Positions 44,085 to 54,534 are shown, counted from the stretch's first letter. The stretch is DNA of 64,000 nt from RGIG5299 sp045588575 (GCA_045588575.1 JAZNEJ010000001.1:71446-135445); one strand, 5' to 3'. Notes: generated by a model not told the origin, from the letters alone. A program made the numbers and translations.

Positions 44085-45350
44085 ATGAATTTTTTTAAAC
44101 CGAAGCTTTTTGAATTAAAAAAAGATTATTTAAAAAAGCACCTCGTTTCCGATATTATTGCGGGAATTATAGTTGCAATAATTGCTCTTCCCCTTTCAAT
44201 TGCCCTTGCAATTGCATCGGGCGTTTCACCTGAAAGAGGTCTTTACACCGCTATCGTTGCAGGCTTTGTTATTGCGGTTTTGGGCGGCAGCCGAGTAAAC
44301 ATTTCGGGCCCCACCGCAGCCTTTGCAACCATCGTTGCGGGAATAGTTTTGCAGCACGGCATTGAAGGTCTTGCCATTGCAACTCTTATGGCGGGCGTAA
44401 TTTTAATAATTATGGGGCTTTTAAGGCTCGGCTCGCTCATTAAATACATACCCGAAACCATTACCGTAGGCTTTACCTCGGGTATTGCCGTAACCATTGC
44501 AATAGGTCAGATTAAGGATTTTCTCGGTCTTACCTTCCCCGCAGGAACGAATGCCGTTGAATCTACCGAAAAAATTGCGGCAATAGTTGAATCTATTACA
44601 ACAATTAACCCGTTGGCGCTTTTGGTTGGCGCTCTCGCTCTTGCAGTTTTAATTTTTTGGCCCAAAATAAGCAAAAAAATTCCGGGCTCGCTTATTGCCG
44701 TTATTTTATTAACCGTTTTGGTTTTACTCACGGGGCTTTCGGTAAATACAATCGGCGACCTTTATGAAATAAATTCGTCGCTTCCTCCCTTTACTCTCCC
44801 CAATTTCGCTAACGTTGACATTGTTTCTTTAATACCCAGCGCATTCACAATTGCAATTCTTGCCGCAATTGAATCTCTCCTTTCCTGTGTTGTTTCCGAT
44901 AAAATGGTGGGAGATACTCACAACTCAAACACCGAGTTAATCGCGCAGGGCGCAGGTAACATTTGTTCCGCTTTGTTCGGCGGAATTCCCGCAACGGGCG
45001 CCATTGCAAGAACTGCGGCAAACGTTAAAAACGGCGGACGCTCACCCATTTCGGGCATTGTTCACGCAGTCGTTTTGCTTCTCGTTTTGGTTGTTTTAAT
45101 GCCCTACGCAGCTTGGATTCCCATGCCCGTTATTGCGGCGGTTTTGTTTATGGTTGCCTATAATATGAGCGAATGGCGTCATTTTGTGAAAATTTGCAAA
45201 CAAGCTCCCATTTACGAAACTCTCGTTTTGGTTTTAACCTTTGCCTTAACGGTAATTTTCGACCTTGTTGTTGCAATTATAGTCGGTCTTGCCGTTCATT
45301 ATCTTATAGTTTTAATTAAAAAAATTATTGAAAAGAAAAAAGCCGACTAA
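44085..45350 (+). CDS. SulP-family anion transporter without STAS domain
   Basis: 421 aa, 12-14 hydrophobic segments. DIIAGIIVAIIALPLSIALAIASG split around the SulP entry motif, GGSRVNISGPTAAFATIVAG and GNICSALFGGIPATGAIARTAAN match SulP permeases (sulfate, bicarbonate or other anions). The protein ends right after the last membrane helix with KKIIEKKKAD; the cytosolic STAS domain normally following is absent and no separate STAS gene is adjacent. Substrate unknown. Confidence 0.9.
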   Translation: MNFFKPKLFELKKDYLKKHLVSDIIAGIIVAIIALPLSIALAIASGVSPERGLYTAIVAGFVIAVLGGSRVNISGPTAAFATIVAGIVLQHGIEGLAIATLMAGVILIIMGLLRLGSLIKYIPETITVGFTSGIAVTIAIGQIKDFLGLTFPAGTNAVESTEKIAAIVESITTINPLALLVGALALAVLIFWPKISKKIPGSLIAVILLTVLVLLTGLSVNTIGDLYEINSSLPPFTLPNFANVDIVSLIPSAFTIAILAAIESLLSCVVSDKMVGDTHNSNTELIAQGAGNICSALFGGIPATGAIARTAANVKNGGRSPISGIVHAVVLLLVLVVLMPYAAWIPMPVIAAVLFMVAYNMSEWRHFVKICKQAPIYETLVLVLTFALTVIFDLVVAIIVGLAVHYLIVLIKKIIEKKKAD

Positions 45351-45360
45351 AATAAAACAC

Positions 45361-45392
45361 AAAAAACCACCCAAATATTCGGGTGGTTTTTT
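45361..45392. terminator. Bidirectional terminator
   Basis: 12-base stem AAAAAACCACCC / GGGTGGTTTTTT, loop of 8, between convergent SulP and hydrolase genes. Almost identical in sequence to the hairpin at 47113-47145. Confidence 0.92.
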
Positions 45393-45398
45393 GGTTTG

Positions 45399-46313
45399 TT
45401 AAACGTGTAAATCAAAGAAATCGGCAATATTGCTTATAAGCTGCAAATCTAAGCTTCCCGTGTGGTAAAGCAAATTATGGTCGCGTCCGTTATACTGTTT
45501 AAAAACGAATCGCTCGTTATCTCTGTATTTTTCATAATATTTTTTGTAGCCCGTTTCAAAAGGAACGGTTTTGTCGTCAACGTCGTGAACAATCATAACT
45601 GCGGCGTTGCTGTTTTCAAAGCCCTTCATACTTGAACTGAAAGCGTATTCGCCATATTTGAAAAATTCGTAAAGGCGGGCAAAGGGCAAAAACAGGTCTG
45701 TTGCGGGACCAACCATCTCGTATCCGTGATATCTTAAAAGGTCCATCGATTCGTTGCAACCCGCCAAAGCGGCAACCGCCTTAACGTCAGGCTGATAATT
45801 CAAAACGTTTGTAACCGAAATCGCGCCCCAGCTGTAACCCATTAACACAATGGGAAGATTCTTTGTTTTTTCTATTGTTTTAACATAAGAAATTGCGTTA
45901 TCAAGGTCGATTACACCTTGCGGAATTCCACCTATTTCTTCTCCATCGCTACCGCCCGTTGCGGTTATATTATAGGCAAAAACGTAATAGCCGCGAGAAA
46001 CCATATATTCATAAATATCGATATATCCCGATTGTGAAGCCCCCAAGCCGTGAGCAAAAACCAAAACCGCCTTCTTTTCCGTTTCTATATCGGCGCTTTC
46101 ATACAAAAAGGCTTCAAGATTATTGTTATTATTGGTTTTAAAGGTGTGAGCTTCTCGTTTTAAAATTCTTGTGTTTATTGTTCCCGGAGTTGCCTCTACC
46201 TTGAAATTAAAACGTTTATCGTAAACCGTTTTTGCAAGGAAAAACATAGCCAGAATTAAAACAATTAACACTGTGGCAACGATTATTGAAACTACCTTTA
46301 TCCTTTTTTTCAT
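45399..46313 (-). CDS. Membrane-anchored alpha/beta hydrolase
   Basis: 304 aa. N-terminal membrane anchor (about 6-29), then an alpha/beta-hydrolase fold: oxyanion region FAHGLGASQSGY near 90, nucleophile Ser in MGYSWGA near 158-164, acid DVDDKTVP near 245 and His in GRDHNLLYH near 277-285. Probably an extracytoplasmic esterase or acylase; substrate not deducible. Confidence 0.85.
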   Translation of the reverse strand: MKKRIKVVSIIVATVLIVLILAMFFLAKTVYDKRFNFKVEATPGTINTRILKREAHTFKTNNNNNLEAFLYESADIETEKKAVLVFAHGLGASQSGYIDIYEYMVSRGYYVFAYNITATGGSDGEEIGGIPQGVIDLDNAISYVKTIEKTKNLPIVLMGYSWGAISVTNVLNYQPDVKAVAALAGCNESMDLLRYHGYEMVGPATDLFLPFARLYEFFKYGEYAFSSSMKGFENSNAAVMIVHDVDDKTVPFETGYKKYYEKYRDNERFVFKQYNGRDHNLLYHTGSLDLQLISNIADFFDLHV

Positions 46314-46378
46314 ACAATCACCTATTTAAACTTTTTAATTATTATATCTTTTTTTATTTTGTTTTTCAACATAAAATA

Positions 46379-46407
46379 TTGATTTTTAAAAAAATATATA
46401 GTATACT
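46379..46407 (+). promoter_or_regulatory. Promoter of the YhhN gene
   Basis: TTGATT (46379-46384), 17-base spacer, TATACT (46402-46407). Confidence 0.65.
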
Positions 46408-46429
46408 TTTTTAAAAAGGAGCGGTAAAA

Positions 46430-47107
46430 ATGAGAAAAAGCCAAAAGCTGTTGCTTGGAGTAAACGTAATTTTTATTTTATTTGTTTTTATAATAAATTA
46501 TTTTTATCAAACCGCGGGCGGATTTATCTTTAAGCTTGTTGCAAGCGGCGGTTTTATGCTTCTCGGTCTTATAAATTCGGCTTTTGCTCTTAAAACGAAT
46601 GCGGAAAACAAAAAATTTTATATTGGACTGTTTGCAGGTCTTTTATTTTGTTTCCTCGGTGATGCTTTTATCGATTTTAATTTTATAGGCGGCGCTGTGA
46701 TTTTTGCCGTTGGCCATATTTTCTTTACCTTAACCTTTTGTTTAATTCAAAAGCTCAAACCGCTCGATTTTATTATAAGCTGTGTTTTTCTTTGCATCGC
46801 TACCGTTTTTCTTCTTTCTCCCGTTCTTAATTTTAACCCCTTGTCTTTACGCACCGTTTGTCTTTTTTACGCTTTTATAATTTCTATTATGGCAGGCAAG
46901 GCCTGCGGAAATTTTTTTCGCAAAAGAAATCTTTTTAACGGAACGATTTTCATTGCAACTATTCTCTTCTTTTTCTCCGATACAATGCTTGTTTTAAGCG
47001 GTTTTTCGGAAATGAAAGTTTGGCCTATTCACGCTTGCTTGTCAACCTATTATCCTGCGCTTTGCTTATTGGCGTTTTCAGCGTTTATAAAATTGTGTAA
47101 AAAATAA
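46430..47107 (+). CDS. YhhN / lysoplasmalogenase-family membrane protein
   Basis: 225 aa, about eight membrane helices. The two acidic motifs of the YhhN/TMEM86 family are present: FLGDAFID near 80-87 and FFFSDTMLVLSGF near 182-194. Family members cleave the vinyl-ether bond of lysoplasmalogens; anaerobic Clostridia make plasmalogens, so the activity is plausible. AAAAGGAG lies upstream of the ATG. Confidence 0.82.
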   Translation: MRKSQKLLLGVNVIFILFVFIINYFYQTAGGFIFKLVASGGFMLLGLINSAFALKTNAENKKFYIGLFAGLLFCFLGDAFIDFNFIGGAVIFAVGHIFFTLTFCLIQKLKPLDFIISCVFLCIATVFLLSPVLNFNPLSLRTVCLFYAFIISIMAGKACGNFFRKRNLFNGTIFIATILFFFSDTMLVLSGFSEMKVWPIHACLSTYYPALCLLAFSAFIKLCKK

Positions 47108-47112
47108 TATAT

Positions 47113-47145
47113 AAAAAACCACCCGAATATTCGGGTGGTTTTTTT
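47113..47145. terminator. Bidirectional terminator after V-ATPase operon
   Basis: 14-15-base stem AAAAAACCACCCGA / TCGGGTGGTTTTTT with a short loop, between convergent YhhN and V-ATPase genes. Confidence 0.93.
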
Positions 47146-47158
47146 GTTTGGTTTGTTA

Positions 47159-47584
47159 TTAGCCTAATGCAACCATGCTGAAAACGAGCGCAAACAACGC
47201 TACCGTTTCACAAAGACCTACAACAGTTATGTATAACGAGAAGCCTTTGCCCGATTCAGCCAAAGCGTCTGCGCCTGCGGCGCCTGCTTTACCCTGATAA
47301 ACGGCTGAAAGAGCCATTGCAATACTCGATGCAACGCCAATACCCAACAAGAAAGCAGGGTCGGCACTGGATGCCTGCATTTGCTGCATTAAAAGGAAGC
47401 CGTAAATAGTCTGTGTAAGGGGCGCACCTGCGAATGCAGTTAAAATAAAGGGCGCCGCCTTATTGTTCATATAGCACTTTTTCCAAGCGCCGATAGATGC
47501 TTGGCCCGCAATACCGATACCGATAGCAGAGCCTGTTGCGGCAATGCCCATTGCCAATGCAATTCCCAATAATCCTAAATCCAT
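47159..47584 (-). CDS. ntpK: V-type ATPase subunit K (rotor ring)
   Basis: 141 aa, four membrane helices in two hairpins. Sodium ligands of the Enterococcus NtpK ring are conserved: Thr57-Gln58 in APLTQTIYG, Gln97 in AVYQGKAG and carboxylate Glu126 in GLCETVALF. This supports a Na+-translocating machine. Last gene of the operon. Confidence 0.95.
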   Translation of the reverse strand: MDLGLLGIALAMGIAATGSAIGIGIAGQASIGAWKKCYMNNKAAPFILTAFAGAPLTQTIYGFLLMQQMQASSADPAFLLGIGVASSIAMALSAVYQGKAGAAGADALAESGKGFSLYITVVGLCETVALFALVFSMVALG

Positions 47585-47586
47585 AA

Positions 47587-49509
47587 TTATTCTCCTTTAT
47601 ATACATTTTCTTCTTCAAACGGTTTGAATTTATGACCGCTCCACGCCATATCCAAATGAGTTGAAAACTCCAAAGTGTTAAGTCTTATTCCGTGAACCAC
47701 AACCGACAAAACGTTTAATATCATATTAAGTCCGTGGCCGAACACCAAGAGGACGATGGCGAGAATCATAAACATAAAGTTTCCCAAAAGCGGTCCTGCC
47801 AATTCGTTTACCGTTGCCGATATTGCTGCGCCTGCAAGGCCTACTGCCCAAAGACGTATATACGAAACGATATCCGAAAATACGTTAACCACTCCAAGTA
47901 AAACGGTAACTATATTTTTAACGCTTGAAATTACCGATTTTATAACGCTTCCTTCGTAATTTGCAAATATGAAGCTGAGCAAAAAGCCAACGGCTATGAG
48001 CGCTATTGAAACGGTTCCTACCGGTATGCCGCCGAGAGTTAAATCGAAGCTGAATACCTGCGGATTAACAACAAGGCTAAGCACCAAATAATACATTCCC
48101 ACAAGCTGCAATATTGAGCCTATATCGCCGAATATTTTGAGCGAATGCAAATCTCTTTTTGCAACCTTTATATGTGCAACCACAAGCTGCACAAGTGCCA
48201 AGAAGAAACAGAAAATCTGCAAATTCTGCGCTGTGGTTAAGCCAACTCCGTCGGGAGTCCACGGTAATGCCCAAATTTTATCGGCATAGACGTTTGAAAT
48301 TAACGGAACCGATAACGATTTAAGCCATTCGGGGAGACTTTCGGGCGGAAGACCGAACCAAGTGCATGTAAGCGTTCCCCATATTACCGTTGATAAGCCG
48401 AAAAGAGCTATAAGCAAAAAGGTGGGTGAAACGGGCTTTTTCTGAATAAGAGATTTTATAATCGGCAAAAGCGCTACCGCGCAAATAAACAGTCCGTAGC
48501 CGCCGTCGCCGAAAATAATTCCGAAGAAAATAAGAATAAACGCCAAAAACCAACCGGAAATATCGTATTCGAAATAACCGGGGACAGTGCCCAAAAAGTC
48601 GGTTAACGGATAAATGAGGCTTACGAATTTATTGTTTTTAAGCTTTGTGGGAACGTTATCCTCCTCGGTGGGCTCTTCGAGGAAAATTCCCCAAGAGTTT
48701 TCCTTGGCGGCTTGCTTTAACGTTTCAACCTTTTCCTCTTCAACAAAACCGTTAAAATAACAAATTTCCGTTTCTTTATTTTCGTTTCCTTCCAAAATTT
48801 CAGAAGCCATTCCCGTGGCGTAGGTTTCAAACTCAATATCCTTGCTTATTGCCGTAATTGCCTTTTTTATGCTTTCGGCATAGCACAAATAAGAGTTTAT
48901 TTCTTTTTCTATTTCCCTTATTCTAAACGTTTGCTCGCTGATTTTTTCTCTTATTTCAGAGCTTGACATTTTGGGAAGCGTTAAGAGGTAAGGTTCTAAT
49001 GCCTTTTCGGCTTCGTTTCCGCTTTTAACAAGCAAAAATCTTACCGAGGATTTTTCTAATGAAATTTTCACAGTTTTAAGCTCATCGGAAATTAAATTAT
49101 ATTCCGATTTCGGCATTTCGTAAAATAAAACCTCAATTCCCTTTTCTGCCAAAGAGTTTATTTCATAGGGGTTAATATCGCCCCATTTTTTCAAACGCTC
49201 CTGCTCAAGACTAAGCGCCATGCGTTCGGAGATGCAGGAATTTTTTTCTTCGGTTAGAGCTGAAATTTCAGTTGCAATTTCAACTGCCTCGGAAAAGCTT
49301 GCCTCTTTTTGCTTTATTTTTTTGGTTTTTCCCAAAGCAAAAACGGTGTGTTCAAGCAACGAAAGCTTTTCTTTATATGCATTTAGCTTTTCTCCGAAGC
49401 CCTCGCTTATTTCAACCTGAACTATGCCAAGCTTTCGAAGCTTTTTCAAGGTGTCTTGCTTTTTATCTCCCAACGTTATGAGAGAAACCTTTTTCATCGG
49501 CACAATCAT
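47587..49509 (-). CDS. ntpI: V-type ATPase subunit I (stator a-subunit)
   Basis: 640 aa. N-terminal cytosolic half (1-300, coiled coils around 90-115 and 185-215) and a C-terminal membrane half with about seven helices including FGDGGYGLF, FGLSTVIWG and SDIVSYIRLWAVGLAG, the last carrying the essential Arg. Forms the ion half-channels against the K ring. Overlaps subunit D by four bases. Confidence 0.95.
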   Translation of the reverse strand: MIVPMKKVSLITLGDKKQDTLKKLRKLGIVQVEISEGFGEKLNAYKEKLSLLEHTVFALGKTKKIKQKEASFSEAVEIATEISALTEEKNSCISERMALSLEQERLKKWGDINPYEINSLAEKGIEVLFYEMPKSEYNLISDELKTVKISLEKSSVRFLLVKSGNEAEKALEPYLLTLPKMSSSEIREKISEQTFRIREIEKEINSYLCYAESIKKAITAISKDIEFETYATGMASEILEGNENKETEICYFNGFVEEEKVETLKQAAKENSWGIFLEEPTEEDNVPTKLKNNKFVSLIYPLTDFLGTVPGYFEYDISGWFLAFILIFFGIIFGDGGYGLFICAVALLPIIKSLIQKKPVSPTFLLIALFGLSTVIWGTLTCTWFGLPPESLPEWLKSLSVPLISNVYADKIWALPWTPDGVGLTTAQNLQIFCFFLALVQLVVAHIKVAKRDLHSLKIFGDIGSILQLVGMYYLVLSLVVNPQVFSFDLTLGGIPVGTVSIALIAVGFLLSFIFANYEGSVIKSVISSVKNIVTVLLGVVNVFSDIVSYIRLWAVGLAGAAISATVNELAGPLLGNFMFMILAIVLLVFGHGLNMILNVLSVVVHGIRLNTLEFSTHLDMAWSGHKFKPFEEENVYKGE

Positions 49510-50138
49510 AATGAATAAACCTCCTCTTTGGAAGCCGCCGCATTACGAATTGCCAGCTTGCGTTTTGAAATTTTAGAACGCACAACGGCATTTACCTGTT
49601 GGTCTGCCATATAAATTGAAATTTTCTTGATGTTTTTAAGAGTTTCGGGAATTTTTACCTTTTCAAAAAGATTAACTCTTTGAGAGGTGGAAAGAAGCTC
49701 CGCCTGCAAAAGATCAACCTGCTCTTCTAACACCTCGGCCTCCAAATCGAGAGATATGGCCTTTTCCATATAATTCGCCGCCATATCAACCCAAAGCGGA
49801 GTGCTGTATAAATCGTAATCGCCTCTTGAAAAATCCGCACCCTCATAGGTGGGAATATCAACGCCCGCAATGTTTCCCCTGCCCTTGCGAACGTTTGTTA
49901 CGGAAACGATTCCCTCTTTAAACGCGTCTTTTTCACTGAAAACGGCAATCCAGTCTTGAAAACCTTTTTCAAGCTCTCTTTTTGCATTACGCACCGCAAT
50001 TGCTCTTTCCGCAATAGCGCTTATTTCCGTTTGCAGCTGCTGTTTTTTAAGTGTCAGAGTAGGCAAATATCTTCGGTACATTTTAAGAGCATCTTTTTGT
50101 ACCTTTAACTCGTTTTTAGTTAATTTGATTTTTGCCAA
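49506..50138 (-). CDS. ntpD: V-type ATPase subunit D (central stalk)
   Basis: 210 aa, long N- and C-terminal helices: KIKLTKNELKVQKDALKMYRR and the closing INLFEK-type helix VNLFEKVKIPETLKNIKKI. Central rotor shaft. It ends overlapping subunit I and starts 14 bases after subunit B. Confidence 0.93.
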   Translation of the reverse strand: MAKIKLTKNELKVQKDALKMYRRYLPTLTLKKQQLQTEISAIAERAIAVRNAKRELEKGFQDWIAVFSEKDAFKEGIVSVTNVRKGRGNIAGVDIPTYEGADFSRGDYDLYSTPLWVDMAANYMEKAISLDLEAEVLEEQVDLLQAELLSTSQRVNLFEKVKIPETLKNIKKISIYMADQQVNAVVRSKISKRKLAIRNAAASKEEVYSL

Positions 50139-50152
50139 AATTACCGACCTCC

Positions 50153-51454
50153 TTACTTATTTGGCCAAAATTCATCAGTAAGGGCCGATTTAATTCCGGT
50201 TTCGTCTTTTTGGAAGCACTCAGCTAAAATTTCCCAGCCTAAATCGAGCGCCTCTTCAAGAGATAAGTTAACCGACAAATCCATAAGCTTGTTTTCAAAA
50301 AGCTCGCCGTATTTAAGAAGCTTTTCATCCCAACGGCTCATTGAGAAGCCCATATTTTTCTTCTCAAGCGTTTCCTTGTAAGAGGAATAAAGACGAATCA
50401 TAGCGTCCATAAGAGCGCGGTGGTCTTTTCTTGTTTTACCGTTAACGTTTTGCTTTAAACGCGAAAGCGAGCCAAACGGCTCAATGCGTCCGCCCTTTAA
50501 GTAATACTGGCCTTCGGTAATATAGCCCGTATTGTCGGGAACGGGATGAGTTACGTCATCGCCGGGCATTGTGGTAACCGCCAAAACGGTAACCGAGCCC
50601 GAATCGGCAAAGTCAACCGCTTTTTCATAGCGTGATGCAAGCTGAGAATAAAGGTCGCCGGGATATCCTCGGTTAGAGGGAACCTGCTCTTGTGTGATTG
50701 CAATTTCCTTCATTGCATCGGCAAAGTTGGTCATATCGGTAAGAAGCACCAATACGTCTTTATTTTGAAGCGCAAACTGCTCGGCAACCGCCAAAGACAT
50801 ATCGGGAATCATCATACATTCAACGGTGGGGTCGGATGCGGTGTGAATAAACATAACCGTTTTACTGAGTGCGCCGCCCTTTGAAAGTTCTTCTTTAAAG
50901 AACAAAAAGTCGTCGTATTTAAGACCCATACCGCCCAAAACTATTACGTCGGCCTCCGCCTGCATTGCAATTCGGGCAAGAAGCTGATTATAAGGCTCGC
51001 CCGAAATTGAGAAAATGGGAAGCTTTTGTGAAACAACCAAGGTGTTAAACACGTCAATCATGGGGATATTCGTTCTGAGCATTCGGTTTGCCAAAATACG
51101 CTTGGTGGGGTTAACCGACGGGCCGCCTATTGCGGTGAGATTTTCGTTAAGAGAGGGTCCTTTATCTCTCGGCTCGCCCGAGCCGTTAAATATACGGCCA
51201 AGCAAATTTTCGCCAAAAGACACTCTCATTTCGTGGCCCAAAAAACGAATTTCATCTCCCGTTGAAACGCCCTGACCGCCTGCAAAAACCTGAAGAGATA
51301 CAAGTTCGCCGTCGATTTTGTTAACCTGAGCGAGCGATTTTCCGAATCTTGTTGTTATCTGTGCCAATTCGTTATATTGTACGCCGCTTGCCTTAACGGT
51401 AATAACGTTACCTGTAATTGATTCGATTCGGCTGTAAACTTTGTTCATTCTCAT
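50153..51454 (-). CDS. ntpB: V-type ATPase subunit B
   Basis: 433 aa, somewhat shorter than the usual 455-470 aa. Non-catalytic: no Walker A, but [28 protein letters not shown] and [16 protein letters not shown] are B-subunit signatures. Start at 51454 overlaps the A subunit stop (ATGA) with AAAGGA upstream; an ATG two codons later is also possible. Confidence 0.96.
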   Translation of the reverse strand: MRMNKVYSRIESITGNVITVKASGVQYNELAQITTRFGKSLAQVNKIDGELVSLQVFAGGQGVSTGDEIRFLGHEMRVSFGENLLGRIFNGSGEPRDKGPSLNENLTAIGGPSVNPTKRILANRMLRTNIPMIDVFNTLVVSQKLPIFSISGEPYNQLLARIAMQAEADVIVLGGMGLKYDDFLFFKEELSKGGALSKTVMFIHTASDPTVECMMIPDMSLAVAEQFALQNKDVLVLLTDMTNFADAMKEIAITQEQVPSNRGYPGDLYSQLASRYEKAVDFADSGSVTVLAVTTMPGDDVTHPVPDNTGYITEGQYYLKGGRIEPFGSLSRLKQNVNGKTRKDHRALMDAMIRLYSSYKETLEKKNMGFSMSRWDEKLLKYGELFENKLMDLSVNLSLEEALDLGWEILAECFQKDETGIKSALTDEFWPNK

Positions 51455-53223
51455 TCACCGTCCTTTAACAAGCGCTCGGCGGCTTCGGTAAGCTTGCCCG
51501 AGCCTTCGTTATAAAGAGCATCTATTTCGGCTTCTGCCTGTTTAAAGGCTTCGCTTTCAAATTCTGTATAATTCCAGTCGATAAACTTTTGACGCATACG
51601 GTTTACGAAAACGCGGGCATCATCTTTATTGGTTATTGCATATTCGCTTCCCAAAATGAAGATAAGCTTATCGGTAACGTATCTCTGACGCAATATTCCG
51701 CTGTTTGCATCAATTAAATCGAAGGAGTTTTGCTGCAAATATACGGCATCAAGCATTTCCGATTTCAAGTAGGTTATATAGTCTTCAAGCGTTGTGCCTT
51801 CTTCGCCTATTACCTTCATCATAGAGCTTATTTCGCTTCCTGTATGAAGGAATTTTTTGCAGTATTCCGATTTTTTTGCATCTATAACGCTTGCATATTT
51901 AGACCAAGAAATAAGAGGGTCGATTGCAGGGTATTTTCTCGCATCGGAGCGCTCACGCGAAAGTCCGTGGAAAGCGCCTACAACCTTTAAAGTTGCCTGA
52001 GTAACGGGCTCTTCAAAGTTTCCGCCCGCAGGGGAAACGCTTCCGCCTATTGTAACCGAGCCTTTGCTTCCGTCGGGCAAAAGAACGTAGCCCGCTCTTT
52101 CATAGAAAGCCGCTATATAAGATTCAAGATATGCGGGGAAAGCCTCTTCACCCGGAATTTCTTCAAGTCTTCCCGACATTTCACGAAGTGCTTGTGCCCA
52201 ACGTGAAGTTGAGTCTGCCAAAAGAAGAACGTTATAACCCATTTGACGATAATATTCCGCAAGAGTAACGGAGGTGTAAACCGAAGCTTCTCTCGATGCA
52301 ACGGGCATAGAAGAGGTATTACAGATAATAATCGTTCTTTCCATAAGCGAACGACCTGTTTTGGGGTCTTTAAGCTCGGGGAACTCGGTTATTGTTTCAA
52401 CAACCTCACCCGCACGCTCGCCGCAAGCCGCAATTATTACTATATCTACGTCGGCATATTTTGAAATAGTGTGTTGCAACACCGTTTTACCTGCGCCAAA
52501 CGGTCCGGGAGTGCAGTATGTGCCGCCCTTTGCAACGGGGAAAAAGGAATCGACCGTTCTTACCTTTGTTTCCATAGTTTCAACGGGAGCCAATCTTTCG
52601 CTGTAACATTTAATTGCTCTCTTAACGGGCCATTTAAACGACATTGAAACAGGAATTTCCTTGCCTCTTTCGTCGGTTATAACCGCAACGGTATCTTTAA
52701 CCGTGTATTCACCCTTTTCAACGATTGTTTTTAAGGTGTATTTTCCGAGAAGATAAAAAGGAATGAAAATTTTATGTGTAAATGCGCCCTCGGAAACAGT
52801 GCCGATATATTCGCCCGCTCTTAAAACGTCGCCAATCTTGGCGGTGGGAATAAATTCCCATTTTTTCTCGGCGTCAAGTCCGTCGGCATAGTTGCCTCTT
52901 TCCAAAAACCAGCCTGCTTTTTCAGCCAAAACGGGAAGCGGATTTTGAAGTCCGTCATATATCTGACCGAGGAGTCCGGGGCCAAGCTCTGCAGAAAGCA
53001 TTTCGCCGGTAAACGAAACCTCGTCGCCGCATTTTATGCCGCCGGTCATTTCATAAACCTGAACCTGCGCAACGTTTCCTTTTATTCTTATAACCTCGCT
53101 TTTAAGTGCGGTGTTTCCAACCTTAACGTAGCATATTTCGTTCATTGAAATATTGCCGCTAAAACCAACGGAAAGCAAGTTTCCGTTAACACTTAAAACC
53201 TTTCCTGTATTTTCGCTCATCAT
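51451..53223 (-). CDS. ntpA: V-type ATPase catalytic subunit A
   Basis: 590 aa. Walker [12 protein letters not shown] near 229-239, [15 protein letters not shown], the A-type bulge region and [23 protein letters not shown] hydrolysis (or synthesis) site of the V1 head. Shares one base with the DUF2764 gene upstream. Confidence 0.97.
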   Translation of the reverse strand: MMSENTGKVLSVNGNLLSVGFSGNISMNEICYVKVGNTALKSEVIRIKGNVAQVQVYEMTGGIKCGDEVSFTGEMLSAELGPGLLGQIYDGLQNPLPVLAEKAGWFLERGNYADGLDAEKKWEFIPTAKIGDVLRAGEYIGTVSEGAFTHKIFIPFYLLGKYTLKTIVEKGEYTVKDTVAVITDERGKEIPVSMSFKWPVKRAIKCYSERLAPVETMETKVRTVDSFFPVAKGGTYCTPGPFGAGKTVLQHTISKYADVDIVIIAACGERAGEVVETITEFPELKDPKTGRSLMERTIIICNTSSMPVASREASVYTSVTLAEYYRQMGYNVLLLADSTSRWAQALREMSGRLEEIPGEEAFPAYLESYIAAFYERAGYVLLPDGSKGSVTIGGSVSPAGGNFEEPVTQATLKVVGAFHGLSRERSDARKYPAIDPLISWSKYASVIDAKKSEYCKKFLHTGSEISSMMKVIGEEGTTLEDYITYLKSEMLDAVYLQQNSFDLIDANSGILRQRYVTDKLIFILGSEYAITNKDDARVFVNRMRQKFIDWNYTEFESEAFKQAEAEIDALYNEGSGKLTEAAERLLKDGE

Positions 53224-53774
53224 TAAGCCTCCAAGCTATCTCCGTTTAAAATGGAGTTGTAAATATTTTTATAGGTGGTTTCTCCAATGCCCGTATCAAA
53301 CTGCCTTATTCTTAAAATAAGCTTGAGCTTTAAGCCGTAATAAAAGATGAATTCCTCCGAAAACGGCTCAATCGGTCTTAACGTTTCCAAAAAGTTAAGC
53401 CTATAACTTAAAAGAAATTTTTCGGCATCTAACGGATTTTTAATTTCCGTTGCGGCGTTTGCCGTTTTATAAATCTCGTTTGACAGCGCTTTATTTTGCA
53501 AATCGAAGGGCTTGTTCATTTTTTCTGCCCTAACCTTGCCGAGAGCAAGACGCAAATTTTTTTCGTGCTCGTTCCACTTTTCAACCAAAGGTGAATAGCT
53601 TTTTTCGCTTTCCAAGCTCGGTATAAGAGTTAATTTTTCAAGCTCTTCAAATGCTTTTTTATTCAAAATGCGACTGCAAAGCTCTAAAAAATACTCTTCC
53701 GTGATGGAAAGCGACGCATCTTCGCTCAATCCGTCAAGCGACGGCAGCTGCGATATAAGATAATATTCAGCCAT
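53223..53774 (-). CDS. DUF2764 protein of V-type ATPase
   Basis: 183 aa, all-helical. Opens AEYYLISQLPSLDGLSEDA and has FELCSRIL-like and FLSYRLNFLETLRP segments, matching the DUF2764 proteins that occupy this operon position in Chlamydia, Treponema and Bacteroidetes V-ATPases. No separate subunit C or F gene exists in the operon, so it may fill the place of C (the ring-stalk adapter); inference from context. Confidence 0.8.
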   Translation of the reverse strand: MAEYYLISQLPSLDGLSEDASLSITEEYFLELCSRILNKKAFEELEKLTLIPSLESEKSYSPLVEKWNEHEKNLRLALGKVRAEKMNKPFDLQNKALSNEIYKTANAATEIKNPLDAEKFLLSYRLNFLETLRPIEPFSEEFIFYYGLKLKLILRIRQFDTGIGETTYKNIYNSILNGDSLEA

Positions 53775-53778
53775 AAGC

Positions 53779-54384
53779 TTACGCCTCTTTTAAAATCTCG
53801 GTAATTTTCGGATTAAGATAATTCGAAAGCATTTCCTTAACGGCTTCGGCCGAATAATCGTAATAAGCAGTTCCGTTATTTACTGCAATTCTGAAGCCGC
53901 CGTCGAAATTATCGTTTGCCTTAAAAGTAATTCCTTTTAACGCCTTTTCTTTTAAAGCGGCAAGCAAGGTTTTTTCAAGCTTATTCAAATCCTCGCCGTT
54001 TAAAATAACCGCTATATTTTCAGCCTCCGGAGCTTTTGCCCAGCCTTCGATAACGTTAATAATAATCTCCGCCAATGCATCGGAAGAATATATTTCCTTA
54101 ACCGCATCTCCCGTTATAACCTCAACCTCTTTGGAGACGCTTTCTCTGAAGGAAATGAGCAAATTACGCGCCGCCTGACGCATATTATCCTCAGCTGACT
54201 TCACCGTTTTCTCATTTTCAGCCTTTGCATCAGCTATAATTTTTTCCGCCTTTGCTTTGGCATCGGAAACAATTTTTTCCGCCTCGGAATTAGCCGCCGA
54301 AACTATTTTCTTCGCTTCTTCCTCTGCTGCCAAAACACCGTCTTTTTTAATTTGTTCAATAAGTTCTTGGAGTTGAATTTCCAT
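53779..54384 (-). CDS. ntpE: V-type ATPase subunit E (peripheral stalk)
   Basis: 201 aa. The first 80 residues are one Ala/Glu/Lys-rich helix with repeated AEKIV-A/S-DAKAKAE units, as in the E subunit stalk; the C-terminal domain holds the ILNGEDLNKLEKTL and DNFDGGFRIAVNNGTAYYDYS segments. First gene of the operon, 60-90 bases behind a strong promoter. Confidence 0.93.
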   Translation of the reverse strand: MEIQLQELIEQIKKDGVLAAEEEAKKIVSAANSEAEKIVSDAKAKAEKIIADAKAENEKTVKSAEDNMRQAARNLLISFRESVSKEVEVITGDAVKEIYSSDALAEIIINVIEGWAKAPEAENIAVILNGEDLNKLEKTLLAALKEKALKGITFKANDNFDGGFRIAVNNGTAYYDYSAEAVKEMLSNYLNPKITEILKEA

Positions 54385-54447
54385 AATCTTATCTCCTTTT
54401 ATTTATCTCAATAATAAACTTATATAATATATAATATTAACCTCTTT

Positions 54448-54476
54448 ATTATCACATAATTTTTGTTTTTCGTCAA
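54448..54476 (-). promoter_or_regulatory. Sigma-A promoter of the V-ATPase operon
   Basis: Minus strand TTGACG (54476-54471), 17-base spacer, GATAAT (54453-54448). Confidence 0.7.
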
Positions 54477-54534
54477 GAGATTTAACGGTGAAATGATAAA
54501 AATTAACCAATTTTTTAAAAACATTTTAAATTAA

